Below, piece after piece: positions 49,601 to 59,330 of a DNA stretch of 64,000 nt (within the stretch, counting starts at the first letter, position 1; each line of letters starts with the position of its first letter). Source of the stretch: Sanderia malayensis. Its lineage: Eukaryota; Cnidaria; Scyphozoa; Semaeostomeae; Pelagiidae. The stretch is taken from the NCBI GenBank assembly GCA_013076295.1, contig RQOL01000906.1, forward strand, positions 4,774,001-4,838,000, in the 5' to 3' direction. The position numbers were made by a program, and so were the translations under genes. Below the pieces are notes generated by a model. That model had not been told where the DNA came from, ran no database searches, and was given only the letters and a program-made list of their open reading frames with translations.

Positions 49601-52320
49601 ATGGAAGGCATTGCTGATGTTTTACGTGCTGCTCGTTTGTGCGTCATGGATTTGGTCAATGCCAAAGCATACTCTTTAATGGTAAGCCCATCCATAGATG
49701 TGTTGCCTTAGATTTGAACCCATTGCTGCTTTAGAAGGCTGCCTTTGTTACCTTAGATTGTTGAATATTACTACCTTAGATTGTTGAAGATTACTACCTT
49801 AGATTGTTGAAGATTGCTACCTTAGATTGTTGAAGGTTGCTACCTTAGATTTTTGAAGATTACTACTTTAGATTGTTGAAGATTACTACCTTAGCTTGTT
49901 GAAGATTGCTATCTTAGATGCTTGAACATTGCTGCCTTACAGAATTCTTGCCTTTGCTGCCCTAGATTGTCAGACATTGCTAACATGCATTGCCTTGCAA
50001 TGTAATGTAACACAACTGCTATAACGTCGAAGCTATTATTTTCTCTATTATTTGATGCCTCTAACTAATTTAGGTTCGTATTCTAACTGGTATTGGCAGA
50101 TTCAAAGAAATGACCTACGTATTCGAAGCTTTAGCCGAACAACACCATTTCGAACTGCTGTTCAGCAAAAACATCGAGAAGGTATCCAACATCTTCTCTT
50201 TTCATTAACTACTTATTCGTTAACCGTTTTCATTAACCGTTTTCGGTAACCGTAAACCGTTAGATACACCACGTCACGCCACGTCGTCTCGGTAAAATAT
50301 AGCTACATGTAGCTATATTTTACCATTAAGCTTAAATGAACAGGCTACAGTTTGGTTGCATAAATTGAACAGAGGTTGATAATTGTTTTTGAATAGGAAA
50401 AAGAATTGAAAGCAGCCCTTTTGGATTTCATTAAGAACAATAACACGGATGATAAAGACAAGATGGAAAAAATTGACATGCTGTCGAAAAGATTTGGCAT
50501 GTACAGAGAGGTTGGTGAGCAGCTCGAAGAGACAGGACACAAACAGATCAGTTCCATCAAAGACAAACTTCAAGGTGAACATATTAACAACGATTAAGTT
50601 AATAATGATAAACATTTTAGACAGGATAAGCTTTTCAGTGCAATTAAGGTGCTGCTATCAACAAGGTTCCTTTAAATGAGACTGTTCAAAAGATAAAATT
50701 CATAATTTGAAGCTTAAAATGTTGATGTATTTTAATTTTATGTATGCATCTTGTTTTGATGTATTTAACTTGACCTGATCACCTCGTCATTTTGTTGCAT
50801 CAAACTCAACATAATCGCCCTCGTTAGTCTTGTGCTTATATTCAAGTAAGTTTGAGCTTGACAGTCAATCTTGCCTTGTTTATTGACAGGTAACATGAAA
50901 GGAATAGACCATGCCTTGATGGAAATTGCTAAAACATTTTCATATGCAGCAGGCTACTATCTCAAGGTAAGCATCACTGGTTCATAAAAGTTTAATGCTT
51001 TTATGAAGCATAATTATCGAATTATTAGCCTGTGATCAATTTGCGTCTTTGGCTTGATAATCTTGGTTTGCAACAGTACAGAAATGATCATCTTAAATAG
51101 GCGCCTTTTTGGTGAGCAGATACGTTGAATAAACCTCTGTTTATGTAGACTATTTACACGTATGTCTTTTTATGCAGACTTTTATACACGTGTGTATGTA
51201 TGTGTATAATAACTGTGATTCATAATGTGTTATTTCTTAAGGTTGATTGTTTGCAACGCTCTCGGCAATGCAAGAAGCTTGCACGCTTGGCAGAATTACA
51301 GATGCGGCTATCAGCAAGTGGAAAACGTGTCCTTGGCTTGGATAAAAACAAAGTCAACCAATTTCTTTGTAGTCACGCAGATTTTTATGAGGTAATCAAT
51401 ATAGTAATGAATTTATCATGTTTGCTATTAGTACTCTGTCTAATAATTAATACGTTGACTGACATCCTTAAACTTTGATGGTATACTAAATTAGAAACCC
51501 CTTTTCCCAGGCACTAGTCATTGCCGATGCGTATGGCTTAACGTCTTCTACCACTTGGGTCGATCCACTTTATCAGATCTGCATCGTAAAAGGAGACACC
51601 AGTTACTTGAAGCAGTACTTGTCTGTGCTCCAACTCTCGCCAACTGTAATGACAAGCATTGCAGCCAGGTATATCTTCATTTATACATTCTGTGAAAACT
51701 ACCTGTTTTTATCTATGCAACGAATAGCTTAGTTTAGCTATTATAGTCGGAGCCATCTGTTATAGTTGATGCTTTATACGTCTGAGTTATATTCATAGTC
51801 GCGAAGAAACAAAAATGCTTATTAAATCTGAATTTCTCGCCCCCACCCTCTTATAAAATTTCCTATCTACGCCACTCATTCTATATCAAGGGCTTATTAA
51901 ATCAAGGGAAAATTGTAGAAGCGGCTCAAGGGGCAGATGCTCAATTATTCTTCTGACTCGTTATGGGGGTAGTAGGGGCTTGTAGGGGCTGGGGATTTTG
52001 AACTTATTTGTTCTATGCACATAATGATGTGTTCTAATTAAACATATTTGTTTTTGTATCTCATCTTAATAATGTTGTTATTATTCCAAATAACTTGTAT
52101 TTACACTCTTTTCCATTTGACTTTTGACAGGTATCGCTCGGATAGTGTGAGTAGCCAGATGTGTGAAAACTTGCGAAAAATGTTATCCAATGTGAGAGAA
52201 ATCAAGCTACGCTACAAAGTTGCTCGCGAGTTTAACTTGAATGACGTTAAGGGGCTTTTAAAGGGGGCCAGTGGGGCTTACTTAAGGGACACTGAATTTA
52301 TTTCTGAGGCAGGAAAATGA
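25697..52320 (+). CDS. SPG11: Spatacsin
   Basis: About 47 exons encode about 2,600 residues (human 2443). Spatacsin acts with spastizin and the AP-5 adaptor in lysosome reformation. Recognisable blocks: LEVGLQHRQIDTISFFLKS (exon 8), LPSFSSPDLVQKYG (22), CFTLACNMEGIADVLRAA (41), ILTGIGRFKEMTYVFE (42) and the Spatacsin_C region in exons 41-47 (ADAYGLTSSTTWVDPLYQ). Exons: 25697-25908, 26099-26325, 26432-26671, 26954-27013, 27325-27600, 27907-28240, 28812-28932, 29169-29319, 29783-30007, 30524-30834, 31405-31485, 31722-31838, 31933-32004, 32332-32456, 32865-32943, 33414-33528, 33673-33886, 34428-34628, 35011-35100, 35694-35842, 36367-36591, 37182-37333, 38673-38893, 38991-39087, 39706-39865, 40435-40584, 40865-41096, 41353-41501, 42059-42146, 42750-42871, 43310-43577, 44177-44391, 44789-44926, 45346-45531, 45892-46110, 46572-46688, 47130-47423, 47674-47811, 48010-48067, 48631-48849, 49539-49681, 50074-50181, 50397-50574, 50890-50966, 51242-51391, 51511-51668, 52131-52320. 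Exons 3-4, the 19/20 junction and the exon 22 start are least certain. Confidence 0.93.
29460..29700. repeat. MITE fragments in SPG11 intron 8
   Basis: A hairpin element of the gccgtaatcc...ggattacg type (about 29460-29572) is followed by a decayed relative of the CAGTAAAAACCCGC family (paired blocks of caatgggctatagtttcttct type). Confidence 0.5.
30139..30301. mobile_element. CAGTAAAAACCCGC-family MITE, SPG11 intron 9
   Basis: It begins CAGTAAAAACCCGC after a TA dinucleotide and ends in the diverged complement GCGGGCTTTTACTG. Internal halves mirror each other around a TTCCAAGACAATAGG segment. Tc1/mariner-like by TA flank and terminal sequence. Confidence 0.6.
34054..34153. mobile_element. 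100-bp CCGTAA hairpin MITE, SPG11 intron 17
   Basis: CCGTAATGCTTCGATCAAA is mirrored as TTTAATCGAAGCAGTACGG, with TA on each side. Almost the whole element can fold into a hairpin. Confidence 0.6.
36160..36330. mobile_element. pogo/Tc1-mariner-like MITE, SPG11 intron 20
   Basis: It runs from CAGTCGACTGTCGCTATA to tagcgagattccactg before TA, with repeated gttcgagatagcgag blocks inside. These are typical remnants of a TA-target mariner/pogo element. Confidence 0.5.
36634..36780. mobile_element. CAGTAAAAACCCGC-family MITE, SPG11 intron 21 (first)
   Basis: TA-flanked element of 147 bp whose ends (cagtaaaaactcgcatataa / ttatatgcgggtttttact) are inverted repeats. The middle holds a smaller hairpin around caatagcctattg. 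Confidence 0.75.
36892..37040. mobile_element. CAGTAAAAACCCGC-family MITE, SPG11 intron 21 (second)
   Basis: Second family member only 111 bp from the first, 149 bp long. It shows a clean TA on both sides, ends CAGTAAACACCCGC / GCGGGTGTCTACTG and the same central hairpin. Confidence 0.75.
37828..38170 (+). mobile_element. tRNA-derived SINE with strong hairpin, SPG11 intron 22
   Basis: A polymerase III A box (TGGCGAAGTGG, 37834-37844) and B box (GGATCGATTCC, about 37877-37887) have tRNA spacing but no tRNA fold closes around them. Downstream, 37938-37957 and 37969-37988 pair as a 20-bp stem with one mismatch. The 3' limit is uncertain. Confidence 0.6.
39125..39309. mobile_element. TA-flanked Tc1-mariner-like MITE, SPG11 intron 24
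   Basis: Ends CAGTCAATTCTG and the inverted match near gcagatttgaccg are bordered by TA; internal gttcgaatta blocks repeat. Confidence 0.55.
39456..39645. repeat. Inverted repeat cluster, SPG11 intron 24
   Basis: The 36-bp arms at 39456-39491 and 39546-39581 are nearly perfect inverted repeats (cctcaatcgtttttgctcgc against its complement). A further gacgcaatgtagcgagtct block occurs twice on the right. It is GC-rich compared with the intron. Confidence 0.7.
39966..40236. mobile_element. CCGTAAATCCTCGAATAAGCC MITE, SPG11 intron 25
   Basis: Inverted ends CCGTAAATCCTCGAATAAG and its complement are flanked by TA. Related short hairpins occur at 34054, about 43060 and 63660. Confidence 0.65.
41560..41870. 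repeat. 20-21-bp minisatellite, SPG11 intron 28
   Basis: About fourteen imperfect copies of ctctgttctgataataagac or its tctaga variant run head to tail. Open frames across it are repeat artefacts. Confidence 0.85.
43050..43155. repeat. Decayed CCGTA-type hairpin MITE, SPG11 intron 30
   Basis: Runs from about cgtatttcctcgattata to gaagtacggta. It is related to the 34054 and 39966 elements but badly eroded. Confidence 0.4.
49308..49511 (+). mobile_element. tRNA-derived SINE with leading inverted repeat, SPG11 intron 40
   Basis: The A box TGGCGTCGTGG (from 49342) and a perfect B box GGTTCGAGCCC (49397-49407) lie in a tRNA-like head. The tail ends in (cacctt)n near 49511. Bases 49308-49324 and 49341-49357 form a perfect 17-bp inverted repeat that covers the A box. 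The insertion stops 27 bp before the acceptor of SPG11 exon 41. Confidence 0.7.
49720..49945. repeat. 22-23-bp minisatellite, SPG11 intron 41
   Basis: About ten imperfect copies of accttagattgttgaagatt follow each other directly. Confidence 0.85.
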
Positions 52321-52475
52321 TTGTTGATTTATACATAGCTTTAATTTTCAAGGTTTGTATAGGATTTCGAAATAAGATGTATTATTGTGTATTAAAATGT
52401 TGTTATATGAATTATATTGTTATCCAACTTCAAAGTTGAATGGTTTTTAAGGTATTATTTGTTGTCATGGCAGTA

Positions 52476-55050
52476 CACGTGATTATGCAGCAATTGACCC
52501 AATAACACGATGCTATACATTGCCAATGGACTGTCTTCAATACCGTATTCTACTTGATGTCTTTGTTGTAAGTGCAAGAGTTCCATTGTTCGTTTTGACC
52601 CTTCTGTACATGGAATGTATTGAATATTAACATATTTTGCTTCTTCGTGAATATTCTATTGAGTTGTGTGTTGCTTCTAGTCTCATATTCCCGTTACGCT
52701 GAGTATAAAAGAAGTTTATCTCTCCATGATTCAGTCTTTCAAGTTTCAGAGCAGCGTGTGGATGCAAGAACAGATGATGCCGAGCATTCAAGAAGTTATA
52801 GGCCTTGCTCTTCACTTAGTTGCGGAGACAAGAACATGGAAGTTTCACACCTCAGAGGCAAGGTACTTCACTTCGTTCAGGTACAAAGACAAGAAGATGC
52901 GAATTCCAGACCTCATCTGACTAGCATTTGGTTGAAAAGTAGAGACAAAAAGCGTGAAAGCTTAAACATTGGTTTGCTTTTGTGGTAAGACATTTTATAA
53001 GCTTTATGTTGATAGATTTACGCTAAATACTTGGACAACTTCAACTTTGGAAATATTGATGGCATACGTCTAAACCAAGATTACTTTTTACAACTTCATA
53101 AGATTTTCAAATATTATTTATAGTTAATTTGTGGTTTATAAGACCAAACTTAGATCGATTTTGTTTCTTCGTAGACTCGAGAATACAGCTTCAACAGGAA
53201 AGATGGGACGAAAGCAAGACCCGATTCTGCTGAGGACTATACACTTGGATGCATAAACGAGGAGATGCGACTTCATTGGCCTACTACTCTGTAGAGTTAA
53301 GAAGAACCTGAGAACACCGCTGCCCCAACTTCACTGAGGTGCAAGATTAAACGATGGAAAGAATTGGAGGATCCATTTCTTTCATCTCAGGTAAGATTTG
53401 AATTATTTTTATTCAGCGAGATTGGCGATGACAACTTCAACTTGGAATTATTGATGACGCACATCTAATCCTAGCATAAAAGATTACTTTTTACAACTTG
53501 ACAAGATTTTCAACTTTTGTTATCATGTTTACAAGACCAAGCTTAGATCGATTTTGCTTTTTCGTAGCCTGAAACCGGAGTAAAACTTCAACAAGAAAAG
53601 CTGAACCAAAGGAAGACCCGAAAATGTTGAGAGCCCATTCACGGACCGAGAACTACACTTGGATGCAGAGACAAGAAGATAAACGATGTGCCAGATGACG
53701 CAGTGACGTAGGCCGCCAGAAAGATGGAACGCGTTCATACTTCCTTGGACATCACAGAATGAAGACGAAAATTGATGAATGGTTAAGAAGAAACTTCTCC
53801 AAAATGAATTTGTAAAAATTGAACTTCTTGAATTATGTCATTTTTTGCTTTACATAAATAATAATTCAAATATATGTATTATATTCTATATTACATTTAA
53901 ATGAAATATTACTTGAATGATAAAGTACAAATGCATTATAGCAGTTCTTTTGTTCTATTTTCTTTTAAACTTTGGAGTATGATAGACCAATATAAACCTG
54001 CAAATAAATTAAAAGCAATTAGACGATTGAATAATGGTACAACAAAATGGAAATACCCTACGGAATTTAGAAATCTCGCTAATAAAAATAATTCAAATCT
54101 TACCTGAGAATAAAGAAATGAATCCTCCAATTCTTTCCATCGTTTAATCTTGAACCTCAGTTAAGTTGGGCCAGCGATGTTTTCAGGTTCTTCTGATCAA
54201 CTGTAAAGAGTGGTAGGCCAATGAAGTCGCCTTTAAGTCGCATCTCCTTGTCCATGCATCCAAATGAACAGTGTTCAACAGCATCGGGTCCTGCTTTCGT
54301 CCCGCCTTTCTTGTTGAAGGAAGCTGTATTCTCGAGTCTACGAAGAAGCAAAAGCAATCTAAGTAAGTTTGGTCTTATAAAAAACAAAATAACTATAAAT
54401 AACAATATTTCAAACTCTTGTGAAGTTGTAAAAAGTAATCTTTTATGTTTGGTTTACATGTATGCTATCACAATTTCCAAAGTTGAAGTTGTCCAAGTAT
54501 TTAGCGTAAATCTAACAACATAAAGCCTATAAAATGTCTTACCCCAAAAGCAAACCAATGTTTAAGCTTTCACGCTTTTTTCTCTACTTCTCAATTGAAT
54601 GCTAGGCAGATGAGGTCTGGAATTCGCATCTTCTTGTCTTTGTATCTGAATGAAGTGAAGTGCCTTGCCACTGAGGTGTGAAACTTCCATGTTCTTGTCT
54701 CCGCATCTGAGTGAAGAGCAAGGCCTACAACATCTTGAATGCTCGGCATCATCTGTTCTTGCATCCGCACGCTGCTCTGAAACTTGAAAGACTGAATCAT
54801 GGAGAGATAAACTTCTTTTATACTCAGCGTAACGGGAATATGAGACCAGAAGCCACAGACAACTCAATAGAATATTCACGAAGAAGCAAAATATGTTAAT
54901 ATTCAATACATTCCATGTACAGAAGGGTCAAAAAGAACAATGAAGCTCTTGCACTTACAACAAAGATATCAAGTAGAATACAGTATTGAAGACAGTCCCT
55001 TGGCAATGTATAGCATCGTGTTATTGGGTCAATTACTGCATAATCACGTG
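52476..55050. repeat. Long foldback (inverted repeat) element with spliced-looking modules
   Basis: The left arm, about 52476-53423, is the reverse complement of the right arm, about 54073-55050, with scattered differences; the central spacer is about 650 bp. Shared landmarks are cacgtgattatgcag at the outer tips and ctcaggtaagatttgaatta at the inner tips. Corresponding frames in the two arms (52620-52988 plus, 54562-54906 minus) resemble each other only because the arms do. The arms contain splice-like sites such as cttcgtag and ctcag|gtaag. I recognise no transposase and no known family. The structure lies directly downstream of SPG11 and could be a foldback transposon or a duplicated, spliced non-coding gene. 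Confidence 0.8.
53033..53760 (+). repeat. Two-copy tandem module in and beside the foldback left arm
   Basis: The stretch from 53033 to about 53391 and the stretch from about 53427 to 53760 share segments in the same order: gacaacttcaact, gattactttttacaactt, aagattttcaa, taagaccaa, cttagatcgatttt and cttcaaca. It looks like a duplicated intron-plus-exon block. The second copy lies in the central spacer and has no counterpart in the right arm. Confidence 0.65.
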
Positions 55051-56075
55051 CGTTGTCATGTTTATCGATCATGCAGTTGTAATGATCGATAAGCAAATGA
55101 GTTGTACTGCTAATCAAAGCTATGATCTAGGGGGTCCAGTTTTCCCATGCCTTCATGCGCATCCCAATGCGGTCATTAGATAATACCTTTCGAAACCACT
55201 CGTCGTGGTATTTATACTCTACTTCTGTAAACGAAACAGCAACGTAGAAAGTTGAAAGTTGATAATGATAACTATTTTTATTTTTCACCCAATAACGCAT
55301 TACTACATACTTCATATATAATGTTACAATCCAGGAAAGTTGTTCCAAAATCAAATATATGTGTTAGTACCGCTGTGGCATCTAAATAAAGTGTAGCAGC
55401 TCAATTGGTCATAATAAAACTCAAAAATCTATTGGTTAACTAGAATTAACCAACATTGTCATATATGAAGGAACACTTAAAGAATACAAAAAGGAAATGA
55501 GTGGCACAGATTTTCCAGCTGTGTGACAAAGTTACACGAAAAAAGAAAATTGTTTAGATTAGTTTGTTTTAGCTCTATTTACAATTATTACTTATAAGAT
55601 GCGGCAACCCTTCTACTTAGAAGGGTTGCCGAATCCAGACCTGAATAGCTAAAGACAGTGAAATACCCTTATGTCAAGTCCCTCGAAAATGAACTTCCCA
55701 GCATAAAAACCTGAACAGCTGGTCCCTTGATCTTAGCTTCCAAACATAAAGCTAACCTTCAATTTAATAAACTGCCAATACAACAAATGTAGAGAACAAA
55801 GCAATAAAGAGACGACAAATCCAAATATGTACATAACATAAACGAATGAAGCTTGTAGAATACGTAGGAAACGAACGAATACGTAGAGAGTGAATGAATG
55901 ACTAACTAACTAAATTTAAAGGAGTCTGGTACTGATTATATCACGTGTACGTGTCACTCAAAGTTCTTGACAACAAAAGAAATCACTCGTCTTTACTGAG
56001 TTTAACTAAATAAGATGATATGTACACTCGCAATTATTATACAAGGTCCAAATTTGATGTTGACTAATGACTGCC
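55051..56075. other. Spacer between foldback and GPCR gene
   Basis: AT-rich sequence with no supported exon. Apart from the probable 3' flank of the GPCR gene nearest 56075, I see only a short inverted pair around 55606-55632 (gcaacccttc / gaagggttgc). Confidence 0.5.
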
Positions 56076-57164
56076 TCAAACCTTCGTGTCTGAAATGGAT
56101 GAATGAAATGCGGCAAGCGTATTGATTTCTGACGCTGACAACGTTGTGATGCTATTGGACGAGTGCTTGAAAGCCTGATTGCAGTGCGATGTAGTAATTG
56201 GCGTGGCATTTGTGTTGGCGGAAGAGGCAGTCTGTGTTTTCTTCAAGCGCAAGCAACTCGCCACCGCTTCAGGCAGTTTCTTCACGATCTCAGCACGCAG
56301 CACTGGATTCTTGTAAAAGTAGATCAGCGGATTAATCCCGGCGTTGCTACAGCTCAGCCAAACATTTACCGGACCGGCCATCTGGACAACGCACGACTCG
56401 GTTCCGACCGCGTAAAAGTACTCAAACACCAAGGCCGGTATCCAAATGGCGAACATCACGCCGGTAACAATCCCGATTGTTTTCGCCAAACGCATTTCTC
56501 GTCTTGCTAACGAGGTCGCCGATGCATTATCGACAGAGGCCCTTCTTCTTGAACTCCTCATCGTGCAGTATATACCCATGTATAGAATGGCGATGACCAC
56601 TAGGGGAATGACTACGTGGATGGCAAGGAATGAGTAATAGTAAACAGGCAGTATGTTCCACTCGTAATAATCACCCGAAGGCTCTGTGAAGAAGAAAACC
56701 ATCACACCAACAACAGTGAAATTGTAAATCCATATCAGTGATATGACCAGTTTGATCACTTTGTTGGATGTGATGGGGACCAGGCTTCTGATCGTCTTGT
56801 ATCGCTCGCACGTGATTACGGTGACCGTTACGAAAGGCGATGCGAGTGAAAAGAGCCAAACCGCATTTAACATGTAAGTGCCAATCTTCCCAGTCAGCCA
56901 TTTTGGATAGATCGATACATAGAGAATCTCCATCAGTGAAAGCGACAATGAAATCAATATGTCACCAAACGATAAACTCGCGATGAGAAAATTACCAAAT
57001 GTGTACAGTTTCTTCACCGTCAAGAGTGTATAGCAGACAATGAAATTCAGTATTGGTGATATTAAAAGTGTGCTGGCTAGCAATGCTGACACGGTTATCC
57101 GGTAAGCCAGTGGAAAAACACACAATTCCACTGCTGAATTCGATGAATTATTTGTGACATTCAT
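56076..57164 (-). CDS. Class A (rhodopsin-like) G-protein-coupled receptor
   Basis: A single exon encodes 362 residues with seven hydrophobic segments. Landmarks: N40 in TM1 (ISPILNF), LSFGD in TM2 (D68), ERY at 120-122 closing TM3, IWIP in TM6 in place of CWxP, and NPLIY in TM7 followed by a basic helix-8 region. N-glycosylation sequons lie in the first eight residues. The Cys normally at the top of TM3 is absent (GKIGTYML), as is a matching Cys in the second extracellular loop (EPSGDYYEWN). This pattern is known from the MECA cluster (melanocortin, adenosine, cannabinoid and lysophospholipid receptors), so the ligand could be of that kind, but I cannot name it. Such intronless receptors are common in invertebrate expansions. 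Confidence 0.88.
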   Translation of the reverse strand: MNVTNNSSNSAVELCVFPLAYRITVSALLASTLLISPILNFIVCYTLLTVKKLYTFGNFLIASLSFGDILISLSLSLMEILYVSIYPKWLTGKIGTYMLNAVWLFSLASPFVTVTVITCERYKTIRSLVPITSNKVIKLVISLIWIYNFTVVGVMVFFFTEPSGDYYEWNILPVYYYSFLAIHVVIPLVVIAILYMGIYCTMRSSRRRASVDNASATSLARREMRLAKTIGIVTGVMFAIWIPALVFEYFYAVGTESCVVQMAGPVNVWLSCSNAGINPLIYFYKNPVLRAEIVKKLPEAVASCLRLKKTQTASSANTNATPITTSHCNQAFKHSSNSITTLSASEINTLAAFHSSISDTKV

Positions 57165-57194
57165 TTTCGTGTATTCACCTGATCCTGTTTAATG

Positions 57195-57570
57195 CTCAGT
57201 ACTTTTTCTTCTTGTTTTTTCTTCTGTGTTCTCCTTCTTCTTATTCTTTCTTCTTCTTTCCTTTTTCGTTTTCCTTTTCCCTTTTCTCGTTACTTCTTCT
57301 TTTCTTTCCTTTTTTGTTTCTTCTTCTTCCTTCACTCCTTTTATTTTCTTCCTTTTCTTCAATTTACTTTCTTCCTTTTCTTCAATTTTCCTCTTCCTCC
57401 TTTTTTCAGTCTTTCCTCAGTCCTTCTTCCTTTTTATTTCCTTTTCTCTTTATTTCTTCTTTTATCTTTTCCTTTCTCCTCCTTTCTTCCCTTTACTTAT
57501 CAACCACCTTAGTGTCTTATTCTTCCTTTTGAACCTTTCTTTTTCCTTATTCCTTCTTCCTCATTCCATA
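57195..57570. repeat. Long polypyrimidine (TTC/CTT) tract upstream of the GPCR
   Basis: About 375 bp are almost pure C and T on the plus strand, so they are purine-rich on the GPCR sense strand, immediately 5' of its start codon. Translations in any frame are low-complexity and not genes. Confidence 0.9.
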
Positions 57571-58069
57571 ACCTCTTGAAAGACTATGCCAAAAAACAAA
57601 CATATAGTCAGAAACTTTTTGTGAGTTTCTTAATCGCCGTGCAAGATTAATTTCGCCCGACGATTAACAAACTTTCAAACAAATTTCGAAAATCTTGTCT
57701 GGTGCTTCAGATTCAAGATTCTTCAACATTGGGTAAATAATTCTACACAACCAACCTGTGGTATTTGTGACATTCAAAGTTCATTCTTATTGCAAATTCT
57801 AATTTCCCTGTATTAGCTTGTCGTTAAATTTGAAAAGTGAAATGGAAAATTCTCAATTGGAAAATGCCTGATTAAATGATGTTTGTCGATTTTCATTCAT
57901 GTTTTAATAATCGGAGTTAATAAAGTTCGCTAAAAGATTTTTGAAACATAAAAAAGGTGAAAATTTTGATACTCAAAATCTGAAGGAAAAATTGCCGTTC
58001 CAAAACCAAATTCTTTCGGTACTTTAGATTTCGGTATTCTTACGGGGGCGGGCCGTTTTAAACCCTGTC

Positions 58070-58275
58070 ACTTTGAATGAAACGAACAAGTTTCAAACAA
58101 TCTATATATATAAAACAGAACTGTTTGTATGTATGTATGTATGTTTGTGGCTATGTCCGCTTATAACTCAAGAACCACTCCACAGATCGCAAAATGAAAG
58201 GTATCTATGTAACCGGAATTTATCTGGGAGTGTCCTCAGCGAAAAATGTTTTACAAAACGTTTATAATTAAAAGA
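58070..58275 (+). repeat. Probable end of a dispersed transposable element
   Basis: A (tatg)n/tatata tract is followed by gtccgcttataactcaagaa and a conserved-looking tail. This pattern is familiar from the ends of invertebrate interspersed elements, but the family cannot be fixed here. Confidence 0.35.
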
Positions 58276-58969
58276 GTAAAACCAGAAAAGTAACGGGTAG
58301 TTGAAATAAAATGTTGTGGAATTTTCGATTTCTCAGATCTATTGTGGCGTCAAATAAATTAGTATCTCCAGTATTATTTCCAGTCTGTATCTGTGTGGTT
58401 GTGGGATACATGTTTCTTGATTCAATTTCGAAGTACACAGTTCAAAAAAGTTAATTAATATCTGATATTCATTGAAAGTACACAGTTCATTAACTATGAG
58501 GAAGTGGATACCGAAACAGAATAAAAAATGTACGATCGGCTGGCATGCACGTGAGCTAACTCGTTAACTCGAGTAAATACGGTAGCATCTATCGATACAC
58601 GTTTTTTTTTTTATAAGAAACCTGGCTCAAGGCCTAGTAGTAAAAGTTTCTTAATTTTTAGCCACTTTTTAGTTCTAAAAGTTTCTTAAAAGTTTCTTCA
58701 TTTAATGAAAATGGTTGCAGTGAAAACTAAGAAAAAAACGTGGATGTGGCAAAATATTAGTATTATAACAAAGAAAAATCGTCAATGCGAAAAATCGTCA
58801 TGTGGAGCCGACAATGTTATGCTTAGCACATAAAACATACTTATTGTAGTTGACATTTGTTAAATCCGCGAGGGAAAAACGTGTTTCCAAAATTTTAATG
58901 TTTCTTAAATATTTCCCTGTAGTTCTAAAAGTTTCTTAAATTTTAGGGCGTCTAGATCTAGGTTTCTTA

Positions 58970-59330
58970 TAAACCGGTTTCTTAAGCGAAAAAGACAGCT
59001 TGAAAATTCTGGAAGCTAGTCTCTTTAAAATTCTAGTAACTTGAAAAAAAGAAAGCTTGAAGATTCTAGCTTGAAGATAGTTTGAAGATTTTGGAGTTAA
59101 AAGTTTGAAGATAGTTGGAAGATGTGAAGCTAAGTTGAAGATACTAGAAACAAACTTAATTACAAAATACACCTTGAGGATTCTAGAAGGTAGTCTTTTT
59201 AAAATTCTGATCTTGACAAATTATAAAAAAGACAGCTTGCAAATTTCGAAAGCTAGTTTAAAGACTCCAGATGCTAGCTTGAAAAATAAAAAAAAGACAG
59301 CTTGAAGACTCTAGAAGGTGCGCTAGAAAT
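58970..59330. repeat. Degenerate minisatellite (AGCTTGAAGATTCTAGAAG)
   Basis: A motif close to agcttgaagattctagaag recurs more than ten times with variable spacing, mixed with ttaaaattct and aaaaagacagctt pieces. A second theme, aagtttcttaa, repeats just upstream at 58640-58950. Frames through it are not genes. Confidence 0.65.

Noticed and set aside
52620..54906. Similar open frames in both foldback arms (122 and 114 codons)
   Set aside because: Their similarity follows from the inverted repeat. Composition is not protein-like and the frames run through apparent splice sites.
57192..57579. Three overlapping plus-strand frames rich in Phe, Ser and Leu
   Set aside because: All translate the polypyrimidine tract.
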